NCBI GenBank assembly: GCA_030430425.1
Contig: JAUIFS010000004.1
Span: forward strand, 1-34,792
Source: a bacterium
Lineage (GTDB): Bacteria > Patescibacteriota > Minisyncoccia > Phycocordibacterales > UBA918
Length of the DNA: 34,792 nt
Reading direction: 5' to 3'
Both the position numbers and the translations under genes were made by a program. Of this stretch, positions 16,813 to 25,892 are shown one piece after another. Each line of letters opens with the position of its first letter. The first letter of the stretch is position 1. A model generated the notes under the pieces. It was not told where the DNA came from. It saw only the letters and a list, made by a program, of their open reading frames with translations, and did not search any database.

Positions 16813-17133
16813 ATGGCAAAACAACGTGGCAGACGTCATACGACACTCACCCAAACTGCAGAGGAAGTGGTGCGTGTCCTAAAACAAATACCTGAAGTAA
16901 AAATGATTGCACCGGGGGAAATCAAAAAAAACTCACGCAAGGGTACAGGGACACGCTTTATGACTGTGGTCTACACCACTGCTGGTTTTGAACTGATTAT
17001 TTCTGGTCAGAGCGTCCAGAAGGTAGCCGTACACACCAATACCTCTCCAAAAGTAGTGACCGAACATCTCAAAACACATAAAAAACTACAACATTTTATA
17101 TTCAAAGAGCGGAATCGAAAGCCAGAAATATAA
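16813..17133 (+). CDS. Small basic conserved-looking hypothetical protein (106 aa)
   Basis: MAKQRGRRHTTLTQTAEEVVRVLKQIPEVKMIAPGEIKK...; ATG ORF with own terminator; resembles DUF2103-type proteins (weak recall). Confidence 0.65.
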   Translation: MAKQRGRRHTTLTQTAEEVVRVLKQIPEVKMIAPGEIKKNSRKGTGTRFMTVVYTTAGFELIISGQSVQKVAVHTNTSPKVVTEHLKTHKKLQHFIFKERNRKPEI

Positions 17134-17158
17134 AAACCTGCACGTATGCAGGTTTTTA
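17131..17158. terminator. Intrinsic terminator (convergent genes)
   Basis: taaaaacctgca-cgta-tgcaggttttta. Confidence 0.8.
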
Positions 17159-17181
17159 TTTTTAGAAATGAGAGGACAGTA

Positions 17182-17748
17182 TTAGTTAATTCTCGTCATA
17201 AAGCCTCCCAAGCCTCCATCACCAATACAGACTGCATTGCATGCAAGTAAATTCATTTCCTTTTGCTTATAGAAATGCAACATCCACTTTCCTCCGCCAG
17301 TAGGAACTACCTGGCAAGAAACGTTGTCTCCATCTTTATAGCTTGCACGGATTTCAACACCACTGAGCATACAGAAATCTTTCTTACCAAGGTCTCTTCG
17401 TATATCGATAGTTCTATCAGCAAAAGAATAATATCCATGACGTGTCGTACGGAAACTTGAAGAGTTAACACTTGCAGGAGTAAAGCAATTTGCACCGTTT
17501 TGATCACAATACTGCGGTGAGCGCATCTGTCCAGCTGCTGTTACACGAGAGGTGGAATTTAACTGACTCGCTGTCAGTGCACCGCTTTTTGTTTGTGCGT
17601 CACTGCTTACGTTAATCGGCGCCGGTGCATTGTTTGCCGCAGACGGCGTTCCTGTTGGTGCAGTAAATGCTGCATTGATAAAGTTTGATGATAAAAGCAC
17701 CGTGAAGATAACGAGTAATGGGGTAAGTTTTATAAGTGTATGTTTCAT
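17182..17748 (-). CDS. Exported protein with APAPINVSS/QTKSGALT motif
   Basis: Signal peptide MKHTLIKLTPLLVIFTVLLSSNFINAA; motif recalled from Parcubacteria secreted proteins; four cysteines. Confidence 0.7.
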   Translation of the reverse strand: MKHTLIKLTPLLVIFTVLLSSNFINAAFTAPTGTPSAANNAPAPINVSSDAQTKSGALTASQLNSTSRVTAAGQMRSPQYCDQNGANCFTPASVNSSSFRTTRHGYYSFADRTIDIRRDLGKKDFCMLSGVEIRASYKDGDNVSCQVVPTGGGKWMLHFYKQKEMNLLACNAVCIGDGGLGGFMTRIN

Positions 17749-17830
17749 AGGTATATTGTACTTTGCAAAGCAGCGCACAAAGGGGAGATATACACAGTCG
17801 TTACTTTATCACCTTAATGACTCCGTAGCC

Positions 17831-18379
17831 TTACGTAACAGATCTTTCAGCCTGATTGAGATATTCTTCAAAATCTTCGAATAGCTCATATCCAGCATCA
17901 GTCAGTTCTTGATAGAGTTTTGGGTAGTCAACTTCTGCTCTATAAAATTTTTGAACAAGCGAACGAACCAAATCATTTTCTTTGCATAGCAAAAGGAAGT
18001 CTTCTGGTGTTTCAATCTGCATAGTATCAAGCGCCTTTTCTACACCCACCGCTTCACGTTGCCAAACAGGTATGTACGTGTCCCCTTCTATAATTCGATT
18101 TTGTAATTCAAGAGCAAACTGAGTTGCAGACACCTGCTCAGGAAGTGAAACGTCAGCATCGGCAATTATGTCTGCTAATGCTGACTCAATAAGCACCAAG
18201 TCACGCCGATCAGTTAGTGTTGCGTCAGGCTGTTCTGAAATATTTTTTAACTGATCTAGATACCTAAAGACCTGATCTTTTACTTCTTCGTGATCTAAAA
18301 GATATTGCGCAAAGACTGTCAGCTCAGGAGTTTTAACCTTTTCTTTTCTGAGAAAGCTCGGGATTTCAAATGTTTTCAT
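17831..18379 (-). CDS. Hypothetical acidic cytoplasmic protein (about 182 aa)
   Basis: Long ORF starting MKTFEIPSFLRKEKVKTPELTVFAQYLL; helical and acidic; stop close to the next gene. Confidence 0.6.
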   Translation of the reverse strand: MKTFEIPSFLRKEKVKTPELTVFAQYLLDHEEVKDQVFRYLDQLKNISEQPDATLTDRRDLVLIESALADIIADADVSLPEQVSATQFALELQNRIIEGDTYIPVWQREAVGVEKALDTMQIETPEDFLLLCKENDLVRSLVQKFYRAEVDYPKLYQELTDAGYELFEDFEEYLNQAERSVT

Positions 18380-18392
18380 AAAACTATCATAC

Positions 18393-18441
18393 ACTACATA
18401 CACAAGACCGGCAGCATAGCTGCCGGTCTTGTGTATGTAGT
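18393..18441 (-). terminator. Terminator of rplB
   Basis: actacatacacaagaccggcagc-ata-gctgccggtcttgtgtatgtagt, 23-bp perfect arms. Confidence 0.65.
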
Positions 18442-18451
18442 ACTACAAACA

Positions 18452-19303
18452 TTATCGTCGCTTTCCAACCTTTCGGCGAGAAACAATGAGTTTGTTTGAG
18501 TATTTCTTTGGTGACCGAGTCTTCTGCCCCTTACCAGTAGGACGACCTTGTTTTGTACGAGATCGTTTATGACCTCGTGGCGCCTTACCTTCACCACCAC
18601 CATGCGGGTGATCTACTGCGTTTCGAGCCGTACCACGTGTCTTCGGACGAAGACCCATGTGTCGTGCACGTCCTGCTTTACCAATTGATACCAAACGATG
18701 CTCTTCGTTCGATACCTCACCTACGGTTGCCCAACAGGTTGAAAGCACCTTACGGATCTCACTTGAAGGCATCTTCAGCTGTGTGTACCCCGCATCGTGT
18801 GCCACCACTTCAGCATAGTTACCTGCTGAGCGAGCAATACGTGCTCCACCATTTGGCTTCATTTCAATTGCGTACACAAAGGTACCTACAGGAATGTTTG
18901 CAAGCGGGAGACGATTTCCGAGCTTTGGCTTTGCAGTTTCAGAAACAATAAATGTATCACCTGCTTTCATTTCTTGTGGTGCAAGAATGTACCGTCGCTC
19001 ACCATCTTTATACAGCACAAGTGCGATAAACCCTGATCGATACGGATCATACTCGATTGTTTCGATCTTTGCAGGAATATCCTTCTTGTTGAACGTAAAG
19101 TCAACCATTCGGTACTTACGCTTGTTTCCATTCCCACGGTACCAGTTGGTAATACGTCCTTGTGAGTTACGTCCACCGGTAGACTTCTTACCCTTGGTAA
19201 GTGACTTGTGTGGATTGCTCTTGGTTGAGGTTAACTTCTTCTTGTATTCAATCACCGATCCGTCACGACGTCCTGGTGACGTTGGTTTATATTTCTTTAC
19301 CAT
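18452..19303 (-). CDS. rplB: Ribosomal protein L2
   Basis: KKYKPTSPGRRDGSV...GRITNWYRGNGNKRKYRMVDF...GTARNAVDHPHGGGEGKAPRG. Confidence 0.97.
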   Translation of the reverse strand: MVKKYKPTSPGRRDGSVIEYKKKLTSTKSNPHKSLTKGKKSTGGRNSQGRITNWYRGNGNKRKYRMVDFTFNKKDIPAKIETIEYDPYRSGFIALVLYKDGERRYILAPQEMKAGDTFIVSETAKPKLGNRLPLANIPVGTFVYAIEMKPNGGARIARSAGNYAEVVAHDAGYTQLKMPSSEIRKVLSTCWATVGEVSNEEHRLVSIGKAGRARHMGLRPKTRGTARNAVDHPHGGGEGKAPRGHKRSRTKQGRPTGKGQKTRSPKKYSNKLIVSRRKVGKRR

Positions 19304-19318
19304 AGTATATACCTAGAA

Positions 19319-19687
19319 TTACACAAGGCTGATTGAGTCACCGTCCTTCAAGTAGACGTATGCCTTCTTCATACCTTTTTCTGTTAACCGTCGACCTTTT
19401 GCTCGCGACATAACTTGTCGTGAAGATTTATTTACGATGTTTACTTTCACCGGCGTCACATTGAAGAGTGCCTTCACTGCATCTCGCACATCATACTTAG
19501 TTGCGTCTTTGCGAACAATAAATGTATACACATTTTTTTCGCCAAGTCCCACAGCTTTTTCAGTAATCCGTGGTTGGATGAGTACAGAGGCAAGATCGCG
19601 GTCAGTGGGCAGTGAATTGTTCACCACTTCCTGCACCGCAGTCTTTTCTTCAGTGTTTGAATCATTTTTTCGACTAAAGAGTGCCAT
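19319..19687 (-). CDS. rplW: Ribosomal protein L23 with N-terminal extension
   Basis: VLIQPRITEKAVGLGEKNVYTFIVRKDATKYDVRDAVKALFNVTPVKVNIVN. Confidence 0.94.
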   Translation of the reverse strand: MALFSRKNDSNTEEKTAVQEVVNNSLPTDRDLASVLIQPRITEKAVGLGEKNVYTFIVRKDATKYDVRDAVKALFNVTPVKVNIVNKSSRQVMSRAKGRRLTEKGMKKAYVYLKDGDSISLV

Positions 19688-19708
19688 GATAATTAATTTA
19701 ATTGACTA

Positions 19709-20386
19709 TTATGCTGCTGCTTTCTTACCCACACGTGCCTCGAGAGTTTCGAGAGCCGTACTTGGATCTGCAACAACAACATACTTGTAGGTAAGAAGAT
19801 CAACTGGGTTGATATCCTTTGCCTGAGTTACTTCAATATTTCCGAAATTTCGGAAACTTTTTTCAGTGTTTTCATCTCGCTTTGAAAGTACTACCAATGC
19901 AGCGTTCTTTCGTTTTGTTGCAAGCGCTTCAACACCTGTCCCTTTCGCAAGGGCCACCACTGCAGCTTTCGCTTCAGCAGCCTTTGGTGCTTCGAATGCA
20001 AATTGATCAACAAAGATCATCTCACCATCTGCAAACTTCTTCGCAAGTGTAGAAGCAAGTGCCTTCGCACGAACCTTCTTGTTGATTTTCTTTGCGTAGT
20101 CTTTTTCACTTCGTGGTCCGAAGGTGACACCACCACCAACCCAGATCGGTGAACGTCGTGAGCCGTGTCGCGCGCGACCTGTTCCTTTCTGCTTCCATGG
20201 CTTTTTACCACCTCCGCGTACTTCACTGCGATCTTTTGTGTGTGCAGTACCTGCCCGTGCATTACTCTGCATTGAGACCACTACCTCATGTACTAGGTCA
20301 GCATTCCATGCTGTACCAAATACAGATTCTGGAAGTGTTACCTTCCCTGTTTCTTTCCCGTCTTGAGAAAATACTTTTGTATCCAT
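19709..20386 (-). CDS. rplD: Ribosomal protein L4
   Basis: GTAHTKDRSEVRGGGKKPWKQKGTGRARHGSRRSPIWVGGGVTFGP. Confidence 0.96.
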   Translation of the reverse strand: MDTKVFSQDGKETGKVTLPESVFGTAWNADLVHEVVVSMQSNARAGTAHTKDRSEVRGGGKKPWKQKGTGRARHGSRRSPIWVGGGVTFGPRSEKDYAKKINKKVRAKALASTLAKKFADGEMIFVDQFAFEAPKAAEAKAAVVALAKGTGVEALATKRKNAALVVLSKRDENTEKSFRNFGNIEVTQAKDINPVDLLTYKYVVVADPSTALETLEARVGKKAAA

Positions 20387-20396
20387 ACTGCTTGTA

Positions 20397-21017
20397 TTAC
20401 ACGTTTCGTACCTCTACTAATGTCCCCTTTCGACCCGGTACAGCTCCTGAGACAAGAAGAATGTTCTCATCTGCATTTACTTGTAGTACCCGAAGGTTCT
20501 TCACTGTCTTACGATCAGTTCCCATACGTCCTGCCATACGTGTTCCTTTGAATACGCGAGCTGGACCTGTTGCTCCAATTGACCCAGGAGCACGAAGTGT
20601 GTGCTTCTGACCGTGTGTCGCTTTGTTTCCTGCGAAATTGTATCGCTTAACGACACCTTGGAACCCTTTACCTTTTGAGATTGCTGAAACAACAACCTTG
20701 TCTCCTGCTTCAAAAACTGAGGCATCGACAGTTTGTCCCTTCTCAAGTCCTTCAACAGATTCGTCGTAGTTTACTCGAGTTCGGAATTCCTTTGCATGTT
20801 TGAAAGATCCACCAGCGTGTGCTTTTTGTGCCTTGTTTACGCGAGCCTCTTTCTGCTCAACAGATGCAATCTGCACTGCGTCGTATCCATCTTTATCAGC
20901 AGTTTTTATCTGCGTGATTGTTGCTGGAGAAACGCGGAGAATAGTTGCTCCGTGACATGTGCCATCTGCATCAAACACCTGTGTCATTCCCTCTTTTGTT
21001 CCTAGTATGAACTTCAT
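20397..21017 (-). CDS. rplC: Ribosomal protein L3
   Basis: MKFILGTKEGMTQVFDADG...SKGKGFQGVVKRYNFAGNKATHGQKHTLRAPGSIGA. Confidence 0.96.
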   Translation of the reverse strand: MKFILGTKEGMTQVFDADGTCHGATILRVSPATITQIKTADKDGYDAVQIASVEQKEARVNKAQKAHAGGSFKHAKEFRTRVNYDESVEGLEKGQTVDASVFEAGDKVVVSAISKGKGFQGVVKRYNFAGNKATHGQKHTLRAPGSIGATGPARVFKGTRMAGRMGTDRKTVKNLRVLQVNADENILLVSGAVPGRKGTLVEVRNV

Positions 21018-21073
21018 GTGAAATTTACTGAAACTAGTCTAATAAAAGCTTTATAAAACCTACGGTTTCAGTG

Positions 21074-21211
21074 CAGGTTGTCGCTATTTTTTACAAAATA
21101 GCTGACAACCTCTTGCGAAAGCCTCCCAGGCTTTCTCACCTCAAATAAGAAATCGCGCCGTTTTGGTGCGAGCAGAATGCTCGCACGTAAAAACGACGCG
21201 ATTTCTGCCCA
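21074..21211 (-). promoter_or_regulatory. Structured 5' leader element of rplC, copy 2
   Basis: Shares conserved blocks and hairpin layout with 7105-7246; lies between a predicted promoter (21272-21299) and the rplC start. Confidence 0.6.
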
Positions 21212-21271
21212 TTGGTTCTCACAATCGCAAGCGACTGATCGACGAACATAGGTCTTTAAAAGCTGATGAGC

Positions 21272-21299
21272 AGTATACTGATTTATTATACTTTTGCAA
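21272..21299 (-). promoter_or_regulatory. Predicted sigma70-type promoter of rplC
   Basis: Minus strand TTGCAA-16 nt-TATACT, downstream of terminator 21311-21340. Confidence 0.55.
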
Positions 21300-21310
21300 G
21301 CATACCCCCA

Positions 21311-21340
21311 CCAAAAAACACCCCACAGGGTGTTTTTTGG
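21311..21340 (-). terminator. Intrinsic terminator of the 783-aa gene
   Basis: ccaaaaaacacc-ccacag-ggtgttttttgg. Confidence 0.8.
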
Positions 21341-21352
21341 TATCGTCGTATA

Positions 21353-23704
21353 CTAGCGTCCGAGTATCACACTCAACTGTGCTTGCAATGCAGCAACAAG
21401 TTGCAGTAACGACTGAATTTGTTTCAGTATCTCTGCACGTGTTTCTGCGTCAAGAGTAGATGATTGTGACGCTTTTGCAATAAATGCATCGGCAACGTAT
21501 CCATCAACACCGCGGTCGAAGTCTACGTATACCCAGTCGTATCCATTCTTCGTAGTGGTATTGCTAAGATCACTTTCACCATAGCTTCCCTTCAGCTGGG
21601 TACCTACTTGTGTACCATATGCAGCATTTCGTACACGAAGATTGTCGGTGGTGTATACACGAACTTTGTTGCTTGTAACTACTTCACCATCGTCGTCGAT
21701 ATCTTCTTCAGAAGATGAATTGTCTTCTTCCTCCTCAGAAGATCCATTGTCTTCTTCCTCTTCTTCAGTTGGAGTAGTGTCTTCCTCTTCTTCGTCTTCA
21801 GCGTCAGGTACTGTATCAGTCGTTTCTTCACCATAGAGTGCAAGTTCCATTGCCTGTACCTTTCCTGATCCGCTGGTTCCTTGTACGGTGATCCGTACGT
21901 AACGTGCAACTTCGTCATCAAGGTTTCGTGCGTACCACTTGTCTCCATATGCGCTTGCATTAGTGAAGACTTCTTCCCATGTACCATTTGATCGCTTCAC
22001 TTCCAGTGACCATGACTTCGTGTGCCAGGTACCATTAGTGTCTCCGAAGATCTTTGCTTCCGAGAGTTCGTATGTATCTTCAAGATCAAACTCTACCCAG
22101 AATACTTCACCAGTATCTGTTCCGGTTGAACATCCGAGTTCAAGGCCGGTGCAGCCATCGAAGAGATTTGCTGCTTCATGGTTGTTTGCGAAGTTGTTTG
22201 AAGTTGCCTTGATGTTATTTGCAGAAATAATTGAGTTAGGGTCTGCAGTTTCTTCTTCCTCAGGTTCTGGTTCGGGTTCTGGTTCAGGCTCTGGTTCGGG
22301 TTCTGGTTCTGGTTCAGGCTCTGGTTCTGGTTCAGGAGTTGGATCTGGATCAGAAATAGCAACCGGAGAACCAAAGATTGATGAGAGGCTCATAATGTCT
22401 TTGTAGCTCGCAAGACTAGACCCTGCTGGGCTGTTTCCTAAAGGACCGTTTGATTTAATTTCAAAGTCATGATAGTTATCCGCAGGAAACTTCGCAGCAA
22501 TGTTAAAGACTGAACTGTATTCTGAGTCTGCAACTGTTTCATTGCCTGAGAATGTCCACCCATCCTTGCCGCTCATACCGTTGTGCGTAATATTGTTGCG
22601 CACCGTTACATCTTTTGCATCTGAGGCAATAAGAATTTTAGGAATGGTAATTCCTGTAGTTTTTTCTCGCGGCACACGAATAAGTGTGTTGTTTTCAACC
22701 GTTAAGCCGTCAACATACGCAATACTAATACCGTGAGTATGAGCATTGAAGATGAGGTTGTTGCGTATCACAATATTGTGATGCTCTGCAGCAGCAATAC
22801 CACTTTTTCCATCTGTCCCAGCAAATACAACTTGTGCATAGTCTCCTTCTCCCATGTCAAAGACGTTGTTTTCAATACGAACATTCTTTGATCCAACTCC
22901 ACTAGCACGCATGATCTGGAGCATGTCTCGGTGGTCACCTGATCCTGCAAGTCCTCCGAAATTGTGTAGGAAATTTTCTGACACTTCTAGACCATCAATG
23001 TTTCCGAAACCAAATCCATCTGAACGAATGTGGTATACATTGTTTCCAGTGATAGTTATATCAGTACTGCCCCCACCAGCATTGAGCCCTTTCCACCATT
23101 TACGAATAACATTATTCTCAATAGTGACATTATGAGCATTCGTAATATGTATACCTCTTCCATATCCAGTTCCTTCTGAACTAAAATCACCATCGAAAAT
23201 AGAGTTTTTAAAAGTAATATTTTCACTACTATTGACACCAAATCGGTTTACAGCATGTCCGTCACCGTTTGTATATATGTAATCGAAATACAAACTGTCT
23301 AAAACTACATTTTTAGCATTTCGAACTGATGCTCGTGTAAATACAGCAGGATTATCGGGATCAGCTGACTTAATGGTCACCACGCTTGAAAAATTCTTCA
23401 AGCTTGGCATCTCACCATAACTCCCCGGCTCCAACAAAATGGACTCTCCTCCTGTAGCAGCTGCAATGGCATCTGCTAGCTCACTACTATTTGACACCGT
23501 GGTTACCGTTGCTCCCAGTACCTGTCCACCGTTTGTTTCTTGAAACTCAGTAAGTACAGCACGAAGTTCTGAGAGTACTGACTGCAGTTCTGCATGTGCA
23601 GTAGTTGCTGCAGATGCAGGGGTACCGGTGTACAAAAATGCCGCACCCATACACAGCATGAGGCATGTTTTTGCAATGGTTGAATAAATGTTTGTGATAC
23701 GCAT
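21353..23704 (-). CDS. Secreted right-handed beta-helix protein with PE-rich linker, discoidin-like (F5/8 C) domain and SH3b-like domain
   Basis: Signal peptide; repeated NITFKNS/NVTIENNVI/DITITGNNVY beta-helix rungs; (PE)n linker; NLFDGCTG...GEVFWVEFDL...ARYVRITVQG; VRVYTTDNLRVRNAAYGTQVG...DGYVADAFI. Confidence 0.85.
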   Translation of the reverse strand: MRITNIYSTIAKTCLMLCMGAAFLYTGTPASAATTAHAELQSVLSELRAVLTEFQETNGGQVLGATVTTVSNSSELADAIAAATGGESILLEPGSYGEMPSLKNFSSVVTIKSADPDNPAVFTRASVRNAKNVVLDSLYFDYIYTNGDGHAVNRFGVNSSENITFKNSIFDGDFSSEGTGYGRGIHITNAHNVTIENNVIRKWWKGLNAGGGSTDITITGNNVYHIRSDGFGFGNIDGLEVSENFLHNFGGLAGSGDHRDMLQIMRASGVGSKNVRIENNVFDMGEGDYAQVVFAGTDGKSGIAAAEHHNIVIRNNLIFNAHTHGISIAYVDGLTVENNTLIRVPREKTTGITIPKILIASDAKDVTVRNNITHNGMSGKDGWTFSGNETVADSEYSSVFNIAAKFPADNYHDFEIKSNGPLGNSPAGSSLASYKDIMSLSSIFGSPVAISDPDPTPEPEPEPEPEPEPEPEPEPEPEPEPEEEETADPNSIISANNIKATSNNFANNHEAANLFDGCTGLELGCSTGTDTGEVFWVEFDLEDTYELSEAKIFGDTNGTWHTKSWSLEVKRSNGTWEEVFTNASAYGDKWYARNLDDEVARYVRITVQGTSGSGKVQAMELALYGEETTDTVPDAEDEEEEDTTPTEEEEEDNGSSEEEEDNSSSEEDIDDDGEVVTSNKVRVYTTDNLRVRNAAYGTQVGTQLKGSYGESDLSNTTTKNGYDWVYVDFDRGVDGYVADAFIAKASQSSTLDAETRAEILKQIQSLLQLVAALQAQLSVILGR
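22258..22345 (-). repeat. Coding hexanucleotide tandem repeat (Pro-Glu)n
   Basis: Reiterated ggttct/ggttcn on the + strand encoding PEPEPE... Confidence 0.85.
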
Positions 23705-23782
23705 GATAATTTTGATTATGTATATGAAAAAGGCAGCCGCAAAGAACGGCTACCTCCTGTTGGTTTTAGTATATCCTGTTTT

Positions 23783-23799
23783 AAAAAAAAGGGGGGGGG
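23783..23799. repeat. Homopolymer tract A8G9
   Basis: aaaaaaaaggggggggg upstream of the 783-aa gene. Confidence 0.9.
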
Positions 23800-23820
23800 T
23801 TGTGGTGTGGATGGGTGGGG

Positions 23821-23861
23821 ATAACAAAAAACTGTCAGCAAAGCCGACAGTTTTTTGTTAT
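23821..23861 (-). terminator. Intrinsic terminator of tuf-rpsJ
   Basis: ataacaaaaaactgtc...gacagttttttgttat, 16-bp arms. Confidence 0.8.
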
Positions 23862-24026
23862 AGAGAGACTATTGACTACTACCAAGCGACCCCGGCAAAA
23901 TGAATACAGCTTTAGCTATATTCATTTCCGAGTGAGCCCAGATAGAAAGAAATCTCTGATTTCTTTACTTTCAAGCGAGCGAGTAGATAGAAGTTTATTT
24001 TTATCTACAAGCGAGCATAGAAAGCC

Positions 24027-24380
24027 TTACATCATCTTCACGTCGATGTTCACACCAGACGGAAGCGAGAGGTTTGTGAGCGCTTCTACCACTTTCGCAC
24101 TCGGATTCATGATGTCGATAACACGCTTATGCAAACGCATCTCGTATTGTTCTCGCGCATCCTTGTGCACGAATGATGAACGATTCACCGTGTATTTCTT
24201 GATTTCAGTTGGAAGCGGGATCGGTCCCACCACAGTAGCGTCAAAACGCATTGCAGTGTCAATGATCTGCTTTACTGACTGGTCAAGAATCTTGTGCTCA
24301 TATGCACGAACACGGATTCGTAGCTTCTGGATTTCTCCAGATGGCGCTTTCTTAGTCTCTTTTTTTGATTCTGTTGTCAT
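24027..24380 (-). CDS. rpsJ: Ribosomal protein S10
   Basis: KLRIRVRAYEHKILDQSVKQIIDTAMRFDATVVGPIPLPTEIKKYTVNRSSFVHKDAREQYEMRLHKRVIDI. Confidence 0.96.
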   Translation of the reverse strand: MTTESKKETKKAPSGEIQKLRIRVRAYEHKILDQSVKQIIDTAMRFDATVVGPIPLPTEIKKYTVNRSSFVHKDAREQYEMRLHKRVIDIMNPSAKVVEALTNLSLPSGVNIDVKMM

Positions 24381-24406
24381 AGTTCTCTCAAATTAGCCGT
24401 GTGTGC

Positions 24407-25600
24407 TTACGCAACGATCTTAGTTACGACACCAGCACCTACAGTCTTACCACCTTCACGGATAGCGAAGTTAGTTTGATCTTCAAGTGCTACCGGAGCT
24501 ACAAGCTTGATCTTGAATGTAGCAGTGTCACCCGGCATAACCATTTCAGTTCCTTCAGCCAGTGTTACGTCACCTGTTACATCGGTAGTTCGGATGTAGA
24601 ACTGTGGCTTGTAACCTGAGAAGAATGGAGTGTGACGTCCACCTTCTTCCTTTGAAAGTACGTATACTTCAGCTTCGAATTCTGTGTGTGGTGTTACAGA
24701 TCCCTTCGCTGCAAGTACCTGCCCTCGGTGTACGTCTTCCTTCTTTGTTCCTCGAAGAAGTACCCCAGCGTTGTCTCCAGCCTGTGCTGAATCAAGCTGT
24801 TTGTTGAACATTTCTACTCCCGTAACAGTTGTTTGCGTTGTGTCCTTGATACCAACGATATCAATTTCTTCACCAACTTTTACTGAACCTCGTTCTACAC
24901 GTCCAGTTACCACTGTACCTCGTCCTTCAATTGAGAAGATGTCCTCAACGGGCATAAGGAATGGCTTGTCTAGTTCACGTTCTGGTAGTGGGAAGTACTC
25001 ATCCATTGCGTCAGCAAGTGCAATAATCTTGTCTGCCCACTCACCTCCTGAAGGATTTTCAAGAGCCTGGAGTGCTGAACCTTGGATAACAGGAGCGTTT
25101 TCTCCATCAAATCCATTATCAGTAAGCATTTCTCGTAGCTCTTCTTCTACGAGCATAAGCATTTCTTCGTCGTCTACCATGTCGCACTTGTTCATAAATA
25201 CGATCATCTTTGGTACACCAACCTGCTTTGCAAGAAGTACGGGCTCTCGAGTCTGAGGCATTGCACCGTCTGTTGCAGCAACCACAAGTACCGCACCGTC
25301 CATCTGTGCAGCACCCGTAATCATGTTCTTAATGTAGTCCGCGTGACCTGGCGCATCGATGTGTGCGTAGTGTCGATTTGGAGTCTCGTACTCTGAGTGA
25401 GATAGAGAAATAGTAATACCACGCGCCTTTTCTTCTGGCGCCTTGTCAATATCTTCTACAGCTTTAAGGTTTGCTGAGTAACCGTCGCCTTTCGCAGCGA
25501 GTACGTTTAGGATCGCAGCAGTAAGCGTAGTCTTACCGTGGTCAACGTGACCAATAGTACCTACGTTAATGTGTGCTTTTGACCGATCAAATTCTGCCAT
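24407..25600 (-). CDS. tuf: Elongation factor Tu
   Basis: [63 protein letters not shown]. Confidence 0.98.
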   Translation of the reverse strand: MAEFDRSKAHINVGTIGHVDHGKTTLTAAILNVLAAKGDGYSANLKAVEDIDKAPEEKARGITISLSHSEYETPNRHYAHIDAPGHADYIKNMITGAAQMDGAVLVVAATDGAMPQTREPVLLAKQVGVPKMIVFMNKCDMVDDEEMLMLVEEELREMLTDNGFDGENAPVIQGSALQALENPSGGEWADKIIALADAMDEYFPLPERELDKPFLMPVEDIFSIEGRGTVVTGRVERGSVKVGEEIDIVGIKDTTQTTVTGVEMFNKQLDSAQAGDNAGVLLRGTKKEDVHRGQVLAAKGSVTPHTEFEAEVYVLSKEEGGRHTPFFSGYKPQFYIRTTDVTGDVTLAEGTEMVMPGDTATFKIKLVAPVALEDQTNFAIREGGKTVGAGVVTKIVA

Positions 25601-25829
25601 AATAGTTAGAATTAACGTTATTAAATAAATATACCGCACACGGCTGCTTCCTATTTCAATATAAAAATAAAAAGCTTCTCTTGAGTACAAACGTAGTGCC
25701 GCGAGAACAATGTCGCGCTACGTTCATACACTCAAGGTAAGTGTAAAGGAGCAAGTATATGATGCCCCACTACAAACTAAAAGCAGTAGCGGTGGAGCAA
25801 TACTACCAGAGTGATTAGTTTTTGCAAGC

Positions 25830-25885
25830 GGATCACACATACAAAAACAACTCCCTTAGGGAAGTTGTTTTTGTATGTGTGATCC
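25830..25885 (-). terminator. Terminator upstream of tuf
   Basis: ggatcacacatacaaaaacaact-10 nt-agttgtttttgtatgtgtgatcc, 23-bp perfect arms. Confidence 0.75.
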
Positions 25886-25892
25886 TAGAGTT

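Noticed and set aside
21642-21836. Plus-strand poly-Ser ORF
   Set aside because: Antisense of the Glu/Asp-rich linker in the 783-aa protein
21939-22406. Plus-strand ORF with (SG)n repeats
   Set aside because: Antisense reading of the PE-repeat coding region
23880-24016. CRISPR array
   Set aside because: Separators are only 7-11 nt and imperfect, intervals are self-complementary hairpins, and no cas genes are present
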